Assembly (NCBI GenBank): GCA_017446045.1
Contig: JAFSRP010000049.1
Coordinates: 1-64,000, forward strand
Source: Lachnospiraceae bacterium
GTDB taxonomy: Bacteria > Bacillota > Clostridia > Lachnospirales > Lachnospiraceae
DNA: 64,000 nt
Direction: 5' to 3'
In this document: positions 29,220 through 36,757 of the stretch, piece by piece
Layout of the letters: the number at the start of each line of letters is the position of its first letter
Numbering within the stretch: position 1 is the stretch's first letter
Notes under the pieces: model-generated
The model's database searches: none
The model's input: the letters and a program-made list of their open reading frames with translations, nothing else
Told to the model about the DNA's origin: nothing
Made by a program: the position numbers and the translations under genes

Positions 29220-30044
29220 TTACCTCGTGTTCTTCTCCAGCGTCTGCATGTCCTTATCTTTTTTGAGCAGGACGCCGGCAAAGGGAATCTTCTTCTCTAT
29301 TTCATAAGGATCGATCCCGCCCGCCTGCAGCGCCCGGATCCAGTCGATCAGCTCCGAAGTGCTGGGCTTTTTGTCGATACCGCGGATATCCCGGATCATA
29401 TAGAAGGTGTTCATTGCCTGCTGCAGCAGCCGCTCATCCAGATCATCAAAGTGCACCCGGATGATCTCTTCCATCTGCGCCTTGTCCGGGAAATCGATAT
29501 AGTGAAAAATGCAGCGGCGAAGGAACGCATCAGGCAGTTCCTTTTCCGCGTTGGACGTGATGATCACGATAGGCCGCTGTTTAGCCCGGATCGTCTGCTT
29601 CGTTTCGGGGATGCTGAACTCCATTTGATCAAGCTCCCACAGAAGGTCGTTCGGAAACTCAAGATCCGCCTTATCGATCTCATCGATCAGCAGCACGACC
29701 TGTTCGTCAGAGCTGAATGCCTCACCGAGCTTGCCGAGCTTGATATAATGGGCAATATCATCTACGCCGTGTGTCCCGAACTGGCTGTCGTACAGACGCT
29801 GTACCACGTCATATACATATAGTCCGTCCTGGGCCTTGGTGGTAGATTTGATATTCCAGATGATCAGCTGCTTTCCGAGCGAGTGTGCCACAGCGGCTGC
29901 AAGCATGGTCTTTCCGGTACCGGGCTCTCCCTTGATGAGCAGCGGTTTCTGCAGGGTCATGGCAATGTTGACGGTAGCCAGCAGATCCTCTGACGCTACA
30001 TACTGGGTGTCGCCGGTAAACTGCTGAGGAGATGCATTGTTCAT
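29220..30044 (-). CDS. MoxR-family AAA+ ATPase
   Basis: A 274-residue AAA+ chaperone-like ATPase. Walker A is LLIKGEPGTGKTMLA near residue 30, and Walker B is VVLLIDEIDKAD. The start at 30044 has AAGGAG; a longer reading upstream is spurious. It lies 37 bases after purB and 9 before the VWA gene, so purB, MoxR and VWA form one operon. Such ATPase-VWA pairs remodel or insert cofactors in partner proteins; none is evident here except perhaps the Cys-rich membrane protein. Confidence 0.92.
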   Translation of the reverse strand: MNNASPQQFTGDTQYVASEDLLATVNIAMTLQKPLLIKGEPGTGKTMLAAAVAHSLGKQLIIWNIKSTTKAQDGLYVYDVVQRLYDSQFGTHGVDDIAHYIKLGKLGEAFSSDEQVVLLIDEIDKADLEFPNDLLWELDQMEFSIPETKQTIRAKQRPIVIITSNAEKELPDAFLRRCIFHYIDFPDKAQMEEIIRVHFDDLDERLLQQAMNTFYMIRDIRGIDKKPSTSELIDWIRALQAGGIDPYEIEKKIPFAGVLLKKDKDMQTLEKNTR

Positions 30045-30081
30045 TGTGTTATACTCCTTGATCGTGTATCGGAAATCGGAA

Positions 30082-31497
30082 TTAAATCGATATCTCTTCA
30101 GTACTTTCTTCCACATCCGCGAGAAGCGGCTGCAGCTTTGAAAGGTAGCGGTCCACCTGCTCCGGGCAACGGCCGATATAGAGGGAAGGCTCCAGGACCG
30201 CATCGAGCTCTGCTCTCGTCATACCGAATGCCGGGTCCGCCGCCAGAAGATCCAGCAAATTGGACTTCTCACCGTTTTTCATCCGTCTGGTGGCTTCCAT
30301 GGAACATGAACGGATCTTTTCGTGCAGTTCCTGACGATTCCCTCCCCGCTTTACAGCTTCCATCATGATATTTTCGGTCGCGATGAAAGGCAGATATTCA
30401 TTGACTGCCGCTTCGATCACCTTCTCATTGACGCGCATGCCGCCTGCGACATTGGCAGCAATGATCAGGATCGCATCCGCACACAGGAACCCCTCCGGCA
30501 GGGAGATCCGGCGGTTGGCCGAATCATCCAGCGTACGTTCAAGCCACTGGACCGATGCCGTCATCGGTGCATTCATGGCATCTGCCATCAGATAGCGAGA
30601 CAGGGAGCAGATACGCTCACAGCGCATCGGATTGCGCTTATAAGGCATCGCCGAAGAGCCGATCTGGTTCTCCTCAAACGGCTCGTCTATCTGACGGTCA
30701 TGCTGCAGCAGACGGATGTCATTCGCCATGCGGTAGCAGCTCTGCGCAATAGAGGAAAGGCAGTTCAGGATACGGCTGTCTGTCTTCCGCGGATAGGTCT
30801 GTCCGCTGACATCGAATATTTCGGCAAAACCGAACTTTTCACAAAACTTCCGGTTCAGCTCGTCGACCTTCGATCCATCGCCTTCAAACAGATCCAAAAA
30901 GCTGGCTTCTGTGCCGGTCGTTCCGCGGCAGCCCAACAGCCTGAGTGAACTGACGACATAATCAAGCTCATGAAGATCGCTCTCCAGATCCTGGATCCAC
31001 AGCGTCGCCCGCTTTCCGACCGTCACCATCTGGGCCGGCTGGTAGTGGGTATATCCCAGTGTGGGAAGCGCTTTGTATTTATCCGCAAATGCCGCGAGTG
31101 CTTTGATCACGCTGAGGAGCTGTCTGCGGATATGCAGCAGCGCTTCTCTGTAAATGATCAGGTCGGCATTATCGGTAACGGTGCAGCTGGTCGCACCCAG
31201 GTGAATGACACCGGCTGCTTTTGGAGCCACCTTGCCATAGGCGTATACATGGGCCATAACATCATGGCGTACTTCCTTCTCCCGTTTACGGACGACCTCG
31301 TAATCAATATCTTCAATGTGGGCTTTCAGCTCTTCGATCTGTTCCGAAGTGATAGGAAGTCCGAGTTCATGTTCCGCTTCCGCAAGCGCGATCCATATTT
31401 TGCGCCAGGTCTTTGTACGAACATCCGCAGAAAACAGATGCAGCATATATTCGGATGCATACCGCTGTGAAAGCGGGGACTCATATTTATCTGTCAT
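30082..31497 (-). CDS. purB: Adenylosuccinate lyase
   Basis: A 471-residue purine enzyme that cleaves SAICAR and adenylosuccinate, releasing fumarate. The start MTDKYESPLSQRYASEYM is standard for Firmicutes. The signature GSSAMPYKRNPMR is at about residue 280, and the base and acid residues lie in HLGATSCTVTDNAD and THYQPAQMVTVGKR. It starts at 31497 with GGAG upstream; the extended N-terminus is unlikely. The fumarase/ASL fold is complete. Confidence 0.98.
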   Translation of the reverse strand: MTDKYESPLSQRYASEYMLHLFSADVRTKTWRKIWIALAEAEHELGLPITSEQIEELKAHIEDIDYEVVRKREKEVRHDVMAHVYAYGKVAPKAAGVIHLGATSCTVTDNADLIIYREALLHIRRQLLSVIKALAAFADKYKALPTLGYTHYQPAQMVTVGKRATLWIQDLESDLHELDYVVSSLRLLGCRGTTGTEASFLDLFEGDGSKVDELNRKFCEKFGFAEIFDVSGQTYPRKTDSRILNCLSSIAQSCYRMANDIRLLQHDRQIDEPFEENQIGSSAMPYKRNPMRCERICSLSRYLMADAMNAPMTASVQWLERTLDDSANRRISLPEGFLCADAILIIAANVAGGMRVNEKVIEAAVNEYLPFIATENIMMEAVKRGGNRQELHEKIRSCSMEATRRMKNGEKSNLLDLLAADPAFGMTRAELDAVLEPSLYIGRCPEQVDRYLSKLQPLLADVEESTEEISI

Positions 31498-31551
31498 TTC
31501 TGTCCGTCTCCTCATATGGAAATCGATATTCATCACTTAAGATTATTCCTT

Positions 31552-31580
31552 AGTTTATTCTATCCGGAACAGATTTGCAA
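31552..31580 (-). promoter_or_regulatory. Sigma-A promoter of purB operon
   Basis: TTGCAA and TAAACT are 17 bases apart on the minus strand. CCGGAA...TTCCGG (31564-31590) is an inverted repeat across the -35 region. Start point near 31545, leader about 48 bases. Confidence 0.55.
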
Positions 31581-31608
31581 GACTTTCCGGTTCCCTGGGA
31601 CATACCTT

Positions 31609-31640
31609 CCGGGTAATGTCAAAAAATCTGCATTTCCCGG
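31609..31640. repeat. 32-bp imperfect palindrome upstream of glnA
   Basis: CCGGGTAATG and CATTTCCCGG match in 9 of 10 positions across a 12-base AT-rich centre. It lies 20 bases upstream of the glnA -35, so it may be a binding site; it is also between divergent purB and glnA promoters. Confidence 0.5.
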
Positions 31641-31660
31641 CTAAAAATAGTATGCGCGCA

Positions 31661-31689
31661 TTGACGGGCGCGCGATCAGGTTCTATGAT
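31661..31689 (+). promoter_or_regulatory. Sigma-A promoter of glnA
   Basis: TTGACG and TATGAT are 17 bases apart. GCGCGC (31654-31659 region) and GCGCGC flank the -35 box as an inverted repeat. The start point near 31696 leaves a leader of only about 54 bases. Confidence 0.68.
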
Positions 31690-31749
31690 ATTTTAATGTA
31701 ACAAAAGTGACAAAGTCTCCCAAACCAGGAAAGGCAGCAGGTAAAAATC

Positions 31750-32964
31750 ATGAAATATACCGTTCCCGAGGTGATCCAGTATGTTAAGGAAGAGGATGTC
31801 AAATTCATCCGCCTGGCATTCTGCGATATTTACGGCAGACAGAAAAATATAGCTATTATGCCTTATGAGCTGCAGCGTGCTTTTTCATACGGTATCGCGA
31901 TCGACGGATCCGCGATCAATGGATTCGGGGATGAAGCACGGTCAGATCTTTTCCTGTATCCGGATCCTGCCACTCTCTCCCGCCTGCCATGGCGGCCTGA
32001 AAGCGGCAGTGTGGTCCGGATGTACTGTGATATACGGCATCCGGACGGCCGTCCTTTCGACGCAGACTGCCGCAGGCTCCTCAAAGAGGCGCAGTCGGAA
32101 GCGGAAGCAAAGGGGATGTACTTCCGGTTCGGGTCCGAGCTGGAGTTTTACCTCTTCCATCTCGATGAACAGGGCGAACCCACGAGGATCCCTCATGACC
32201 ACGCAGGTTACATGGACATCGCCCCGGAAGACCGGGGAGAAAACGTGCGCCGGGAGATACAGCTGACGCTTGAACAGATGGGCATCCAGCCAGAGAGTTC
32301 CCACCATGAGGAAGGTCCCGGGCAGAATGAGATCGACTTCAAATATTCCGATCCTCTGACAGCCGCCGACAATGCCACCACTTTCAAAGCCGTCGTACGA
32401 ACGATCGCCGCGCGTCACGGACTTTGTGCCGACTTCTCTCCTAAGCCTCTGCCGGGGTATCCGGGCAGCGGCCTGCACATCAATATTTCCATCCATACAG
32501 AGGACGGAAAGGATCACCTGTCGGAAATGATCGCCGGCATCATGGAGAAGGTCTGCGACATCACCGCGTTTTTAAATCCGCTTGAGAATTCTTACGAGCG
32601 TTTCGGAAAGTTCAAGGCTCCCAAGTACATCAGCTGGTCCGCGGAAAACCGTTCCCAGCTGATCCGGATCCCGGCAGCACCGGACGGCCGCCGACGCATG
32701 GAGCTCCGATCGGCAGACCCGGCAGCGAATCCGTACCTGGCATTTCTTCTTCTGATGCGGGCAGGGATGTTCGGAATCGATCACGAGCTGGTCCTGCCGC
32801 CCAGTACTGATATCAATCTGTTCAATGCATCCACCGATGTCCTGAACGGGTTCCGAAGCCTCCCGGCTTCACTCGAGGAAGCGCGCAAAACAGCAGCTGC
32901 AAGCGGATTTGTCAGAAAATGCCTGCCGGCAGCCCTGACAGGCAAGTACTGCAGTAATTATTAA
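31750..32964 (+). CDS. glnA: Glutamine synthetase (type I-like), short
   Basis: A 404-residue glutamine synthetase that makes glutamine from glutamate, ammonia and ATP. The motifs are GSELEFYLF, HHEEGPGQNEIDF (metal-ligand Glu residues), GSGLHINIS, the NRSQLIRIP loop and RMELRSADPAANPYLAF. It is about 35-40 residues shorter than the usual 440-residue enzyme, mainly at the C-terminus. No adenylylation Tyr loop is obvious. The RBS is weak. It is followed after 45 bases by an ANTAR regulator gene, a pair known in Clostridium (glnA-nitR). Confidence 0.95.
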   Translation: MKYTVPEVIQYVKEEDVKFIRLAFCDIYGRQKNIAIMPYELQRAFSYGIAIDGSAINGFGDEARSDLFLYPDPATLSRLPWRPESGSVVRMYCDIRHPDGRPFDADCRRLLKEAQSEAEAKGMYFRFGSELEFYLFHLDEQGEPTRIPHDHAGYMDIAPEDRGENVRREIQLTLEQMGIQPESSHHEEGPGQNEIDFKYSDPLTAADNATTFKAVVRTIAARHGLCADFSPKPLPGYPGSGLHINISIHTEDGKDHLSEMIAGIMEKVCDITAFLNPLENSYERFGKFKAPKYISWSAENRSQLIRIPAAPDGRRRMELRSADPAANPYLAFLLLMRAGMFGIDHELVLPPSTDINLFNASTDVLNGFRSLPASLEEARKTAAASGFVRKCLPAALTGKYCSNY

Positions 32965-33009
32965 ACGGCCGCCGTCGTACGGATCACGCGGAAGAAAGGA
33001 GGGATCGGT

Positions 33010-33600
33010 TTGGTTTTTCGGGACTCTACCTACAGCGTACTGCTCATTTCCGCATCTGAAAAACTGAATACTGCCTTCCGGAAGCTTCTTCCCGTCAATA
33101 TCTACTGGCCTGTCGAAGAAGCCGGCACTGTCAATGCAGCCCGCCGCAAACTCTCCGACCAGCATTTTGATATCATCGTGATCAACGCACCGCTTCCCGA
33201 CGACTATGGCACGCGTCTCGCGACTGAGCTCTGCGATACTTCCGACAGCGGGATCCTGCTGCTGACCGGCAGTGATGTGTATGAGGAGACCTGCGCCAAG
33301 GCGGAGCCCCATGGTGTCATGGTGCTCTCAAAACCCGTCACAGAACGAATGGTATCTCAGGCATTTCATATGATCTGCGCTACATTGGAACGCATGAAAC
33401 GGATGGCAGCCAGACAGGCTACCGTAGAGGAAAAGATCGATGAGATCAGGCTGGTAAACCGCGCAAAATGGCATTTGATCGAGACCAAGGGAATGACTGA
33501 ACCGGATGCCCACCGGTATCTGGAGAAGCTCGCAATGGACGGAAGAATGTCAAAAAAGAAGGCGGCGGAACAAATACTGAATGACATATGCGATGACTGA
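33010..33600 (+). CDS. ANTAR-domain response regulator, TTG start
   Basis: A 196-residue regulator with a degenerate receiver-like domain (STYSVLLISASEKLNTAFRK, then DIIVINAPLPDDYG with only part of the acidic pocket) and a C-terminal ANTAR RNA-binding helix bundle (RAKWHLIETKGMTEPDAHRY and the rest). ANTAR proteins bind paired hairpins in leader RNAs and prevent termination. The TTG start at 33010 is chosen since AAAGGAGG is 7 bases upstream. It most likely controls glnA or related nitrogen genes, as NitR does. Confidence 0.9.
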   Translation: MVFRDSTYSVLLISASEKLNTAFRKLLPVNIYWPVEEAGTVNAARRKLSDQHFDIIVINAPLPDDYGTRLATELCDTSDSGILLLTGSDVYEETCAKAEPHGVMVLSKPVTERMVSQAFHMICATLERMKRMAARQATVEEKIDEIRLVNRAKWHLIETKGMTEPDAHRYLEKLAMDGRMSKKKAAEQILNDICDD

Positions 33601-33610
33601 TATCCCACAC

Positions 33611-33646
33611 AAAAAGGACTATATGCGGCTGATCCGCATATAGTCC
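33611..33646 (-). terminator. Intrinsic terminator of the csoR gene, shared with the ANTAR gene
   Basis: Perfect 13-bp arms (GGACTATATGCGG and its complement) around a 5-base loop. On the minus strand it is followed by TTTTT; on the plus strand it has no U-run but can still form a hairpin after the ANTAR gene. Confidence 0.82.
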
Positions 33647-33668
33647 CGTGAAATATGATCGGTATCTC

Positions 33669-33941
33669 TTAATTCATGTTTGCAAAGCGCTCTATGGCTT
33701 TGGTAAAATTCTCGATCTCCTTATCATCGCCATTTGCTACTGCCTGGACGACGCAATGATTGATATGTCCCTCCAGAACCACCTGTCCTACTTTGTTAAG
33801 TGCGGATTTGGCGGCGCTGATCTGTGCCAGAATATCCTCACAGGGAATGTCTTCATCGATCATACGGTCTATGGCCTTGATCTGTCCCAATATTTTGGAA
33901 AGTCTGCGATGCAGGTTGTCAGAATCCATACATTGAATCAT
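33669..33941 (-). CDS. csoR: CsoR/RcnR-family metal-sensing repressor
   Basis: A 90-residue all-helical repressor. The start at 33941 has GGAGGGGG upstream. The helix starts with HRRLSKILGQIKAIDRMID, as in the family. Cys in DIPCEDI and the H-x-x-x-C motif in LEGHINHC are the Cys-His-Cys ligands of the copper-type CsoR. It lies downstream of one cation efflux gene and near the second, and its likely target operator ATACCC-N4-GGGTAT occurs in both efflux promoters. The metal (Cu, or Ni/Co as in RcnR) is not certain. Confidence 0.9.
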   Translation of the reverse strand: MIQCMDSDNLHRRLSKILGQIKAIDRMIDEDIPCEDILAQISAAKSALNKVGQVVLEGHINHCVVQAVANGDDKEIENFTKAIERFANMN

Positions 33942-33956
33942 ATTATCCCCCTCCTG

Positions 33957-33997
33957 TGTACAGACTTTATTGTACAAATCGCGTTCTTCCTTGTCAA
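33957..33997 (-). promoter_or_regulatory. csoR promoter with a TGTACA repeat
   Basis: TTGACA (33992-33997) and TACAAT (33969-33974) are 17 bases apart on the minus strand. TGTACA-N8-TGTACA (33957-33976) overlaps the -10 and start. No ATACCC-N4-GGGTAT operator is seen here. Confidence 0.72.
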
Positions 33998-34040
33998 GGT
34001 TTCAAAACATTTGATTTCCTTTCCTGCACAGGTCTGAATT

Positions 34041-34085
34041 GCAAAGAATGCAGTTTCCGTCAACCATAGAAACTGCACTCTTTGC
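34041..34085 (-). repeat. Stem of 17 bp with 11-base loop upstream of csoR
   Basis: GCAAAGAATGCAGTTTC and a 16/17 match reverse complement at 34069-34085. It has no U-run on either strand. It is a possible terminator-like or processing hairpin in the interval between the efflux gene and csoR. Confidence 0.6.
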
Positions 34086-34117
34086 GACCACTATAATGAG
34101 ATAATCCTTTAGGCTCT

Positions 34118-34223
34118 GAAACGGCCTCCGGCTTTGGTCCGCCCGATCTTAACTTTTTGCACTGTTATTGTCCCGTAATTGATCATATTGCGGTATCAGC
34201 GAACCAAAGCCGGAGACTGTTTC
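34118..34223. repeat. 106-bp element with 23-bp terminal inverted repeats (MITE-like)
   Basis: Two 23-base arms (34118-34140 and 34201-34223) match at 20 of 23 positions (core CTCCGGCTTTGGT) and flank exactly 60 AT-rich bases. No coding sequence or target-site duplication is seen. It may be a miniature inverted element or a long RNA stem at the end of the efflux transcript. Confidence 0.55.
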
Positions 34224-34235
34224 AAAACCCTGTTA

Positions 34236-35177
34236 TTACAGATCTGTCCCCAGTTTATAATGATATCCTGCCGGATTGACATGGATCATTACATGTTTGA
34301 TGTCCGGGAACTGTTCTTCTATCCTGTCATGAAGTCCGTCTGCTATATCGTGCGCTTCCTTCAGAGTCATATCTCCATCGGCGCTGATCTCGGCATCGAC
34401 ATAGATCTTCTCGCCGAACTTTCTTGTTCTCAGCACATCCAGGCCGATCGAATCATCCAGTTCCTTCGCGGTGTCAGTAATAAATCCCTTCAGCTCGTTT
34501 TCGAACTCATCATCGCAGGCGGTATCCAGCATCTTGGACAGCGCATCCCTGAAAATGCTGACAGCAACGCCGATAATAACGATACAGATCACGATACCGG
34601 CGATCTGATCCAGGATTGGGAAACCCATACGTGCTCCGACGATACCGATCAGTGCGCCGATGGAAGAAAGCGCGTCGGAACGGTGATGCCATGCATCTGC
34701 CTTGAACGCACTGGATCTGCATTTTTTGGCATAATACATCGTATACCAGAACATAGCTTCATTGGTAGCAATGGAAACGATCGCTGCTACCACAGCAATG
34801 ACTCCGGGAGCTACCATTTCCTTATATGATCCGGAAATGATAGACTGCAGGCAACCGTATCCGATCCCCACACCGGTGAGCAGAAGGATGGAAGCCAGAA
34901 GCAGCGAGGCTACGCACTCAAGCCGCTCATGCCCGTACGGGTGCTCACGGTCTGCCTTCTTTTTTGAAACACGTACTCCGATGTAGGCGATCAATGTAGC
35001 AAATACATCCGAAAGAGTATGCACTGCATCGGAAAGCATCGCAGCTGAGTGTCCGAACACACCTGCAATCAGTTTGAAGACCGCCAGAAAGACATTGCCC
35101 ATAATGCCTACGGCAGCCATTTGATGTATCGCTTTCTCGATGTCGATCTGCTCTTCTTTGATATTATAATCGCTCAT
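34236..35177 (-). CDS. Cation diffusion facilitator efflux transporter
   Basis: A 313-residue CDF protein that exports divalent metal in exchange for protons. The core HTLSD motif (AMLSDAVHTLSDVFAT) and the second site KADAWHHRSDALS are visible. Six membrane segments lie in residues about 20-215, then the cytoplasmic ferredoxin-like domain. A riboswitch and an operator lie in its 290-base leader. The metal is probably Ni/Co, given the riboswitch. It is about 60% similar to the second CDF at 35669. Confidence 0.95.
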   Translation of the reverse strand: MSDYNIKEEQIDIEKAIHQMAAVGIMGNVFLAVFKLIAGVFGHSAAMLSDAVHTLSDVFATLIAYIGVRVSKKKADREHPYGHERLECVASLLLASILLLTGVGIGYGCLQSIISGSYKEMVAPGVIAVVAAIVSIATNEAMFWYTMYYAKKCRSSAFKADAWHHRSDALSSIGALIGIVGARMGFPILDQIAGIVICIVIIGVAVSIFRDALSKMLDTACDDEFENELKGFITDTAKELDDSIGLDVLRTRKFGEKIYVDAEISADGDMTLKEAHDIADGLHDRIEEQFPDIKHVMIHVNPAGYHYKLGTDL

Positions 35178-35249
35178 TTAGGTGTCTCCCGGTCTCTGTC
35201 TTTCTTTTCTCTGCATTTACACCAACAGCTGTTTACGGAGCTTATGCAC

Positions 35250-35281
35250 TAAAAAAGCTGCGGTCATCCTGTCCGCAGCTT
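35250..35281 (-). terminator. Second intrinsic terminator in the CDF leader
   Basis: On the minus strand AGCTGCGG and CCGCAGCT around a 9-base loop are followed by TTTTTT. It lies 10 bases downstream of the first terminator, 73 bases before the CDF start. Confidence 0.85.
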
Positions 35282-35290
35282 GCTTTTTTA

Positions 35291-35329
35291 CAAAAAACTG
35301 CGGGACAATAAGTAACTACTGTCCCGCAG
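35291..35329 (-). terminator. Riboswitch-controlled intrinsic terminator
   Basis: CTGCGGGACA and TGTCCCGCAG (perfect 10 bp) followed by TTTTTTG. Its 5' arm contains GGGACAGT, which the aptamer uses to close its first stem, so the two folds exclude each other. Confidence 0.85.
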
Positions 35330-35406
35330 AATCATATTATCAGTTATGTTCCGCTGTCTTTTGAAAGACCCGGCTAATGAACTCAGTCACCGCCTGCTCA
35401 GTTTGT
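35314..35406 (-). ncRNA. NiCo (czcD-type) riboswitch
   Basis: On the minus strand the leader contains ACTGAGCAGGC, a short hairpin, AGCCGGG, a GTCTTT/AAAGAC hairpin, GCGG and GGGACAGT in that order. These are the conserved parts of the NiCo four-way-junction aptamer as I recall it. The end stem ACTG/CAGT is present. A cation efflux gene follows. Metal binding would stabilise this fold, sequester part of the terminator and turn the gene on. I matched this by memory, not by a covariance search. Confidence 0.82.
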
Positions 35407-35474
35407 ACTGTAGGTATGTATTGTAATGATTAGATTGCAATTAACATATGCAGTGCAAATTAGTTTGTGTTTCA

Positions 35475-35503
35475 TTTATAGCATACCCTGGTGGGTATGT
35501 CAA
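35475..35503 (-). promoter_or_regulatory. CDF promoter with a CsoR-type operator in the spacer
   Basis: TTGACA and TATAAA are 17 bases apart on the minus strand. The spacer contains ATACCC-TGGT-GGGTAT (35483-35498), of the type B. subtilis CsoR binds upstream of copZA. Confidence 0.8.
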
Positions 35504-35583
35504 CATGTCGCGGCGGCTAACTTTTGGTAGTCTGGGCTAATCTTTTTTACCTGTCACTAACTTCGCTGAAAACCTTTTTTTAC

Positions 35584-35612
35584 TTGACAACATGACCCAA
35601 CCGACTTATTAT
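35584..35612 (+). promoter_or_regulatory. Sigma-A promoter of the second CDF gene
   Basis: TTGACA and TATTAT, 17 bases apart. The start point near 35619 leaves a leader of about 50 bases. Confidence 0.78.
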
Positions 35613-35630
35613 AAGTGTGCGCATATACCT

Positions 35631-35646
35631 ATACCCATATGGGTAT
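35631..35646 (+). promoter_or_regulatory. CsoR-type operator ATACCC-ATAT-GGGTAT
   Basis: A perfect 16-bp palindrome just downstream of the start point of the second CDF gene, the same half-sites as in the divergent CDF promoter. Confidence 0.8.
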
Positions 35647-35668
35647 ATTGCAAATAGAGGTTATTATT

Positions 35669-36589
35669 ATGAGCAACCGTGAAAACACGTCACAGATCGT
35701 CAGCCAGGAATTATATGACAAACTTGTCAAGCAGATGACGGAAGTCGGCGTCCTGGGAAATGTCTTTCTGGCAGTGTTTAAAATATTTGCCGGTATTTTC
35801 GGACATTCCACGGCCATGGTCTCCGATGCCATCCATACTTTCTCCGATGTATTTGCTACGATAATTGCCTGGTACGGCGTAAAGATGGCCAACCGGGGAG
35901 AGGATAAGGAACACCCTTACGGACATGAGCGTCTGGAGTGTGTCGCGGCCATGATCCTGGGTGTCATCCTGCTTGGCACCGGTGCCGGCGTGGGATTCAG
36001 CTGCTACGAGTCCATCGTTAATCATACTGTCGTAAAGTCTCCGGGTGTGATCGCTCTTGTCGCTGCCATTGTATCTATAGCTGTCAAGGAAGGCATGTTC
36101 TGGTATACCATGCACTGCGCAAAGATCGTGCATTCCACAGCTTTTAAAGCAGACGCCTGGCATCATCGCGGTGATGCGCTTTCTTCCGTCGGCGCGCTCA
36201 TCGGTATAGCCGGTGCCCGTATGGGATATCCCGTCATGGATAAGATCGCCGGTATCATTATCTGTCTAGTGATCATCGGCGTCGGCGCCGGTACGATCAA
36301 GGATGCCATTGGTAAGATGCTTGACTCTTCCGCAGACGACGAATATGAAAATGAGATCAAAGACTGCGTCAACAGCGCCATTGCGGAATTGGAAGGCATT
36401 AACAGCATACAAAAGCTCTTTACGAGAAAATTCGGCGAGAAGTTCTATACAGATATTTATGTCAGGATCGATCCCGATATGCCCGTGAAGGATGCGTACA
36501 ACAAAACGCAGGTGATCGCATCCAAGGTCAGGGGTGAAGTACCGCAGATCAAATTCGCCTACGTCCATATGGTGCCTGATATTCACTAA
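35669..36589 (+). CDS. Cation diffusion facilitator efflux transporter (second copy)
   Basis: A 306-residue CDF protein. The start at 35669 is preceded by AGAGG. The core sites MVSDAIHTFSDVFAT and KADAWHHRGDALS match the first CDF. Membrane segments and the cytoplasmic domain are similar in length. The two share VGVLGNVFLAVFKI-like N-termini. Unlike the first, its leader has no riboswitch; it depends on the operator alone. Confidence 0.95.
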   Translation: MSNRENTSQIVSQELYDKLVKQMTEVGVLGNVFLAVFKIFAGIFGHSTAMVSDAIHTFSDVFATIIAWYGVKMANRGEDKEHPYGHERLECVAAMILGVILLGTGAGVGFSCYESIVNHTVVKSPGVIALVAAIVSIAVKEGMFWYTMHCAKIVHSTAFKADAWHHRGDALSSVGALIGIAGARMGYPVMDKIAGIIICLVIIGVGAGTIKDAIGKMLDSSADDEYENEIKDCVNSAIAELEGINSIQKLFTRKFGEKFYTDIYVRIDPDMPVKDAYNKTQVIASKVRGEVPQIKFAYVHMVPDIH

Positions 36590-36636
36590 GTTCATCTCCG
36601 GATCACAACTGTTTCGGATTTTAAAATTTCTCCCTG

Positions 36637-36674
36637 AAAAAGTCTTCCGGTCTCCGGAAGGCTTTTTCTTTTTC
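36637..36674 (+). terminator. Intrinsic terminator of the second CDF gene
   Basis: CTTCCGG-TCT-CCGGAAG with flanking A5 and T5 runs, then CTTTTT. Confidence 0.88.
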
Positions 36675-36685
36675 AGGAGATTACA

Positions 36686-36714
36686 TTGACTACCCAAACC
36701 CGTTCCTGTATGAT
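36686..36714 (+). promoter_or_regulatory. Sigma-A promoter of the EFR1 gene
   Basis: TTGACT and TATGAT, 17 bases apart; start point near 36721, leader about 37 bases with AAAGGAGG. Confidence 0.7.
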
Positions 36715-36757
36715 GCAGATAGAAATGCTTTTTTCATTGTAGTAAAAGGAGGTTTCC

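Noticed and set aside
31690-31749. ANTAR-type paired hairpins in the glnA leader
   Set aside because: The interval is too short and no hexaloop hairpins are visible.
34118-34223. Insertion sequence
   Set aside because: The element is only 106 bp, has no coding capacity and no target-site duplication, so it is listed only as MITE-like.
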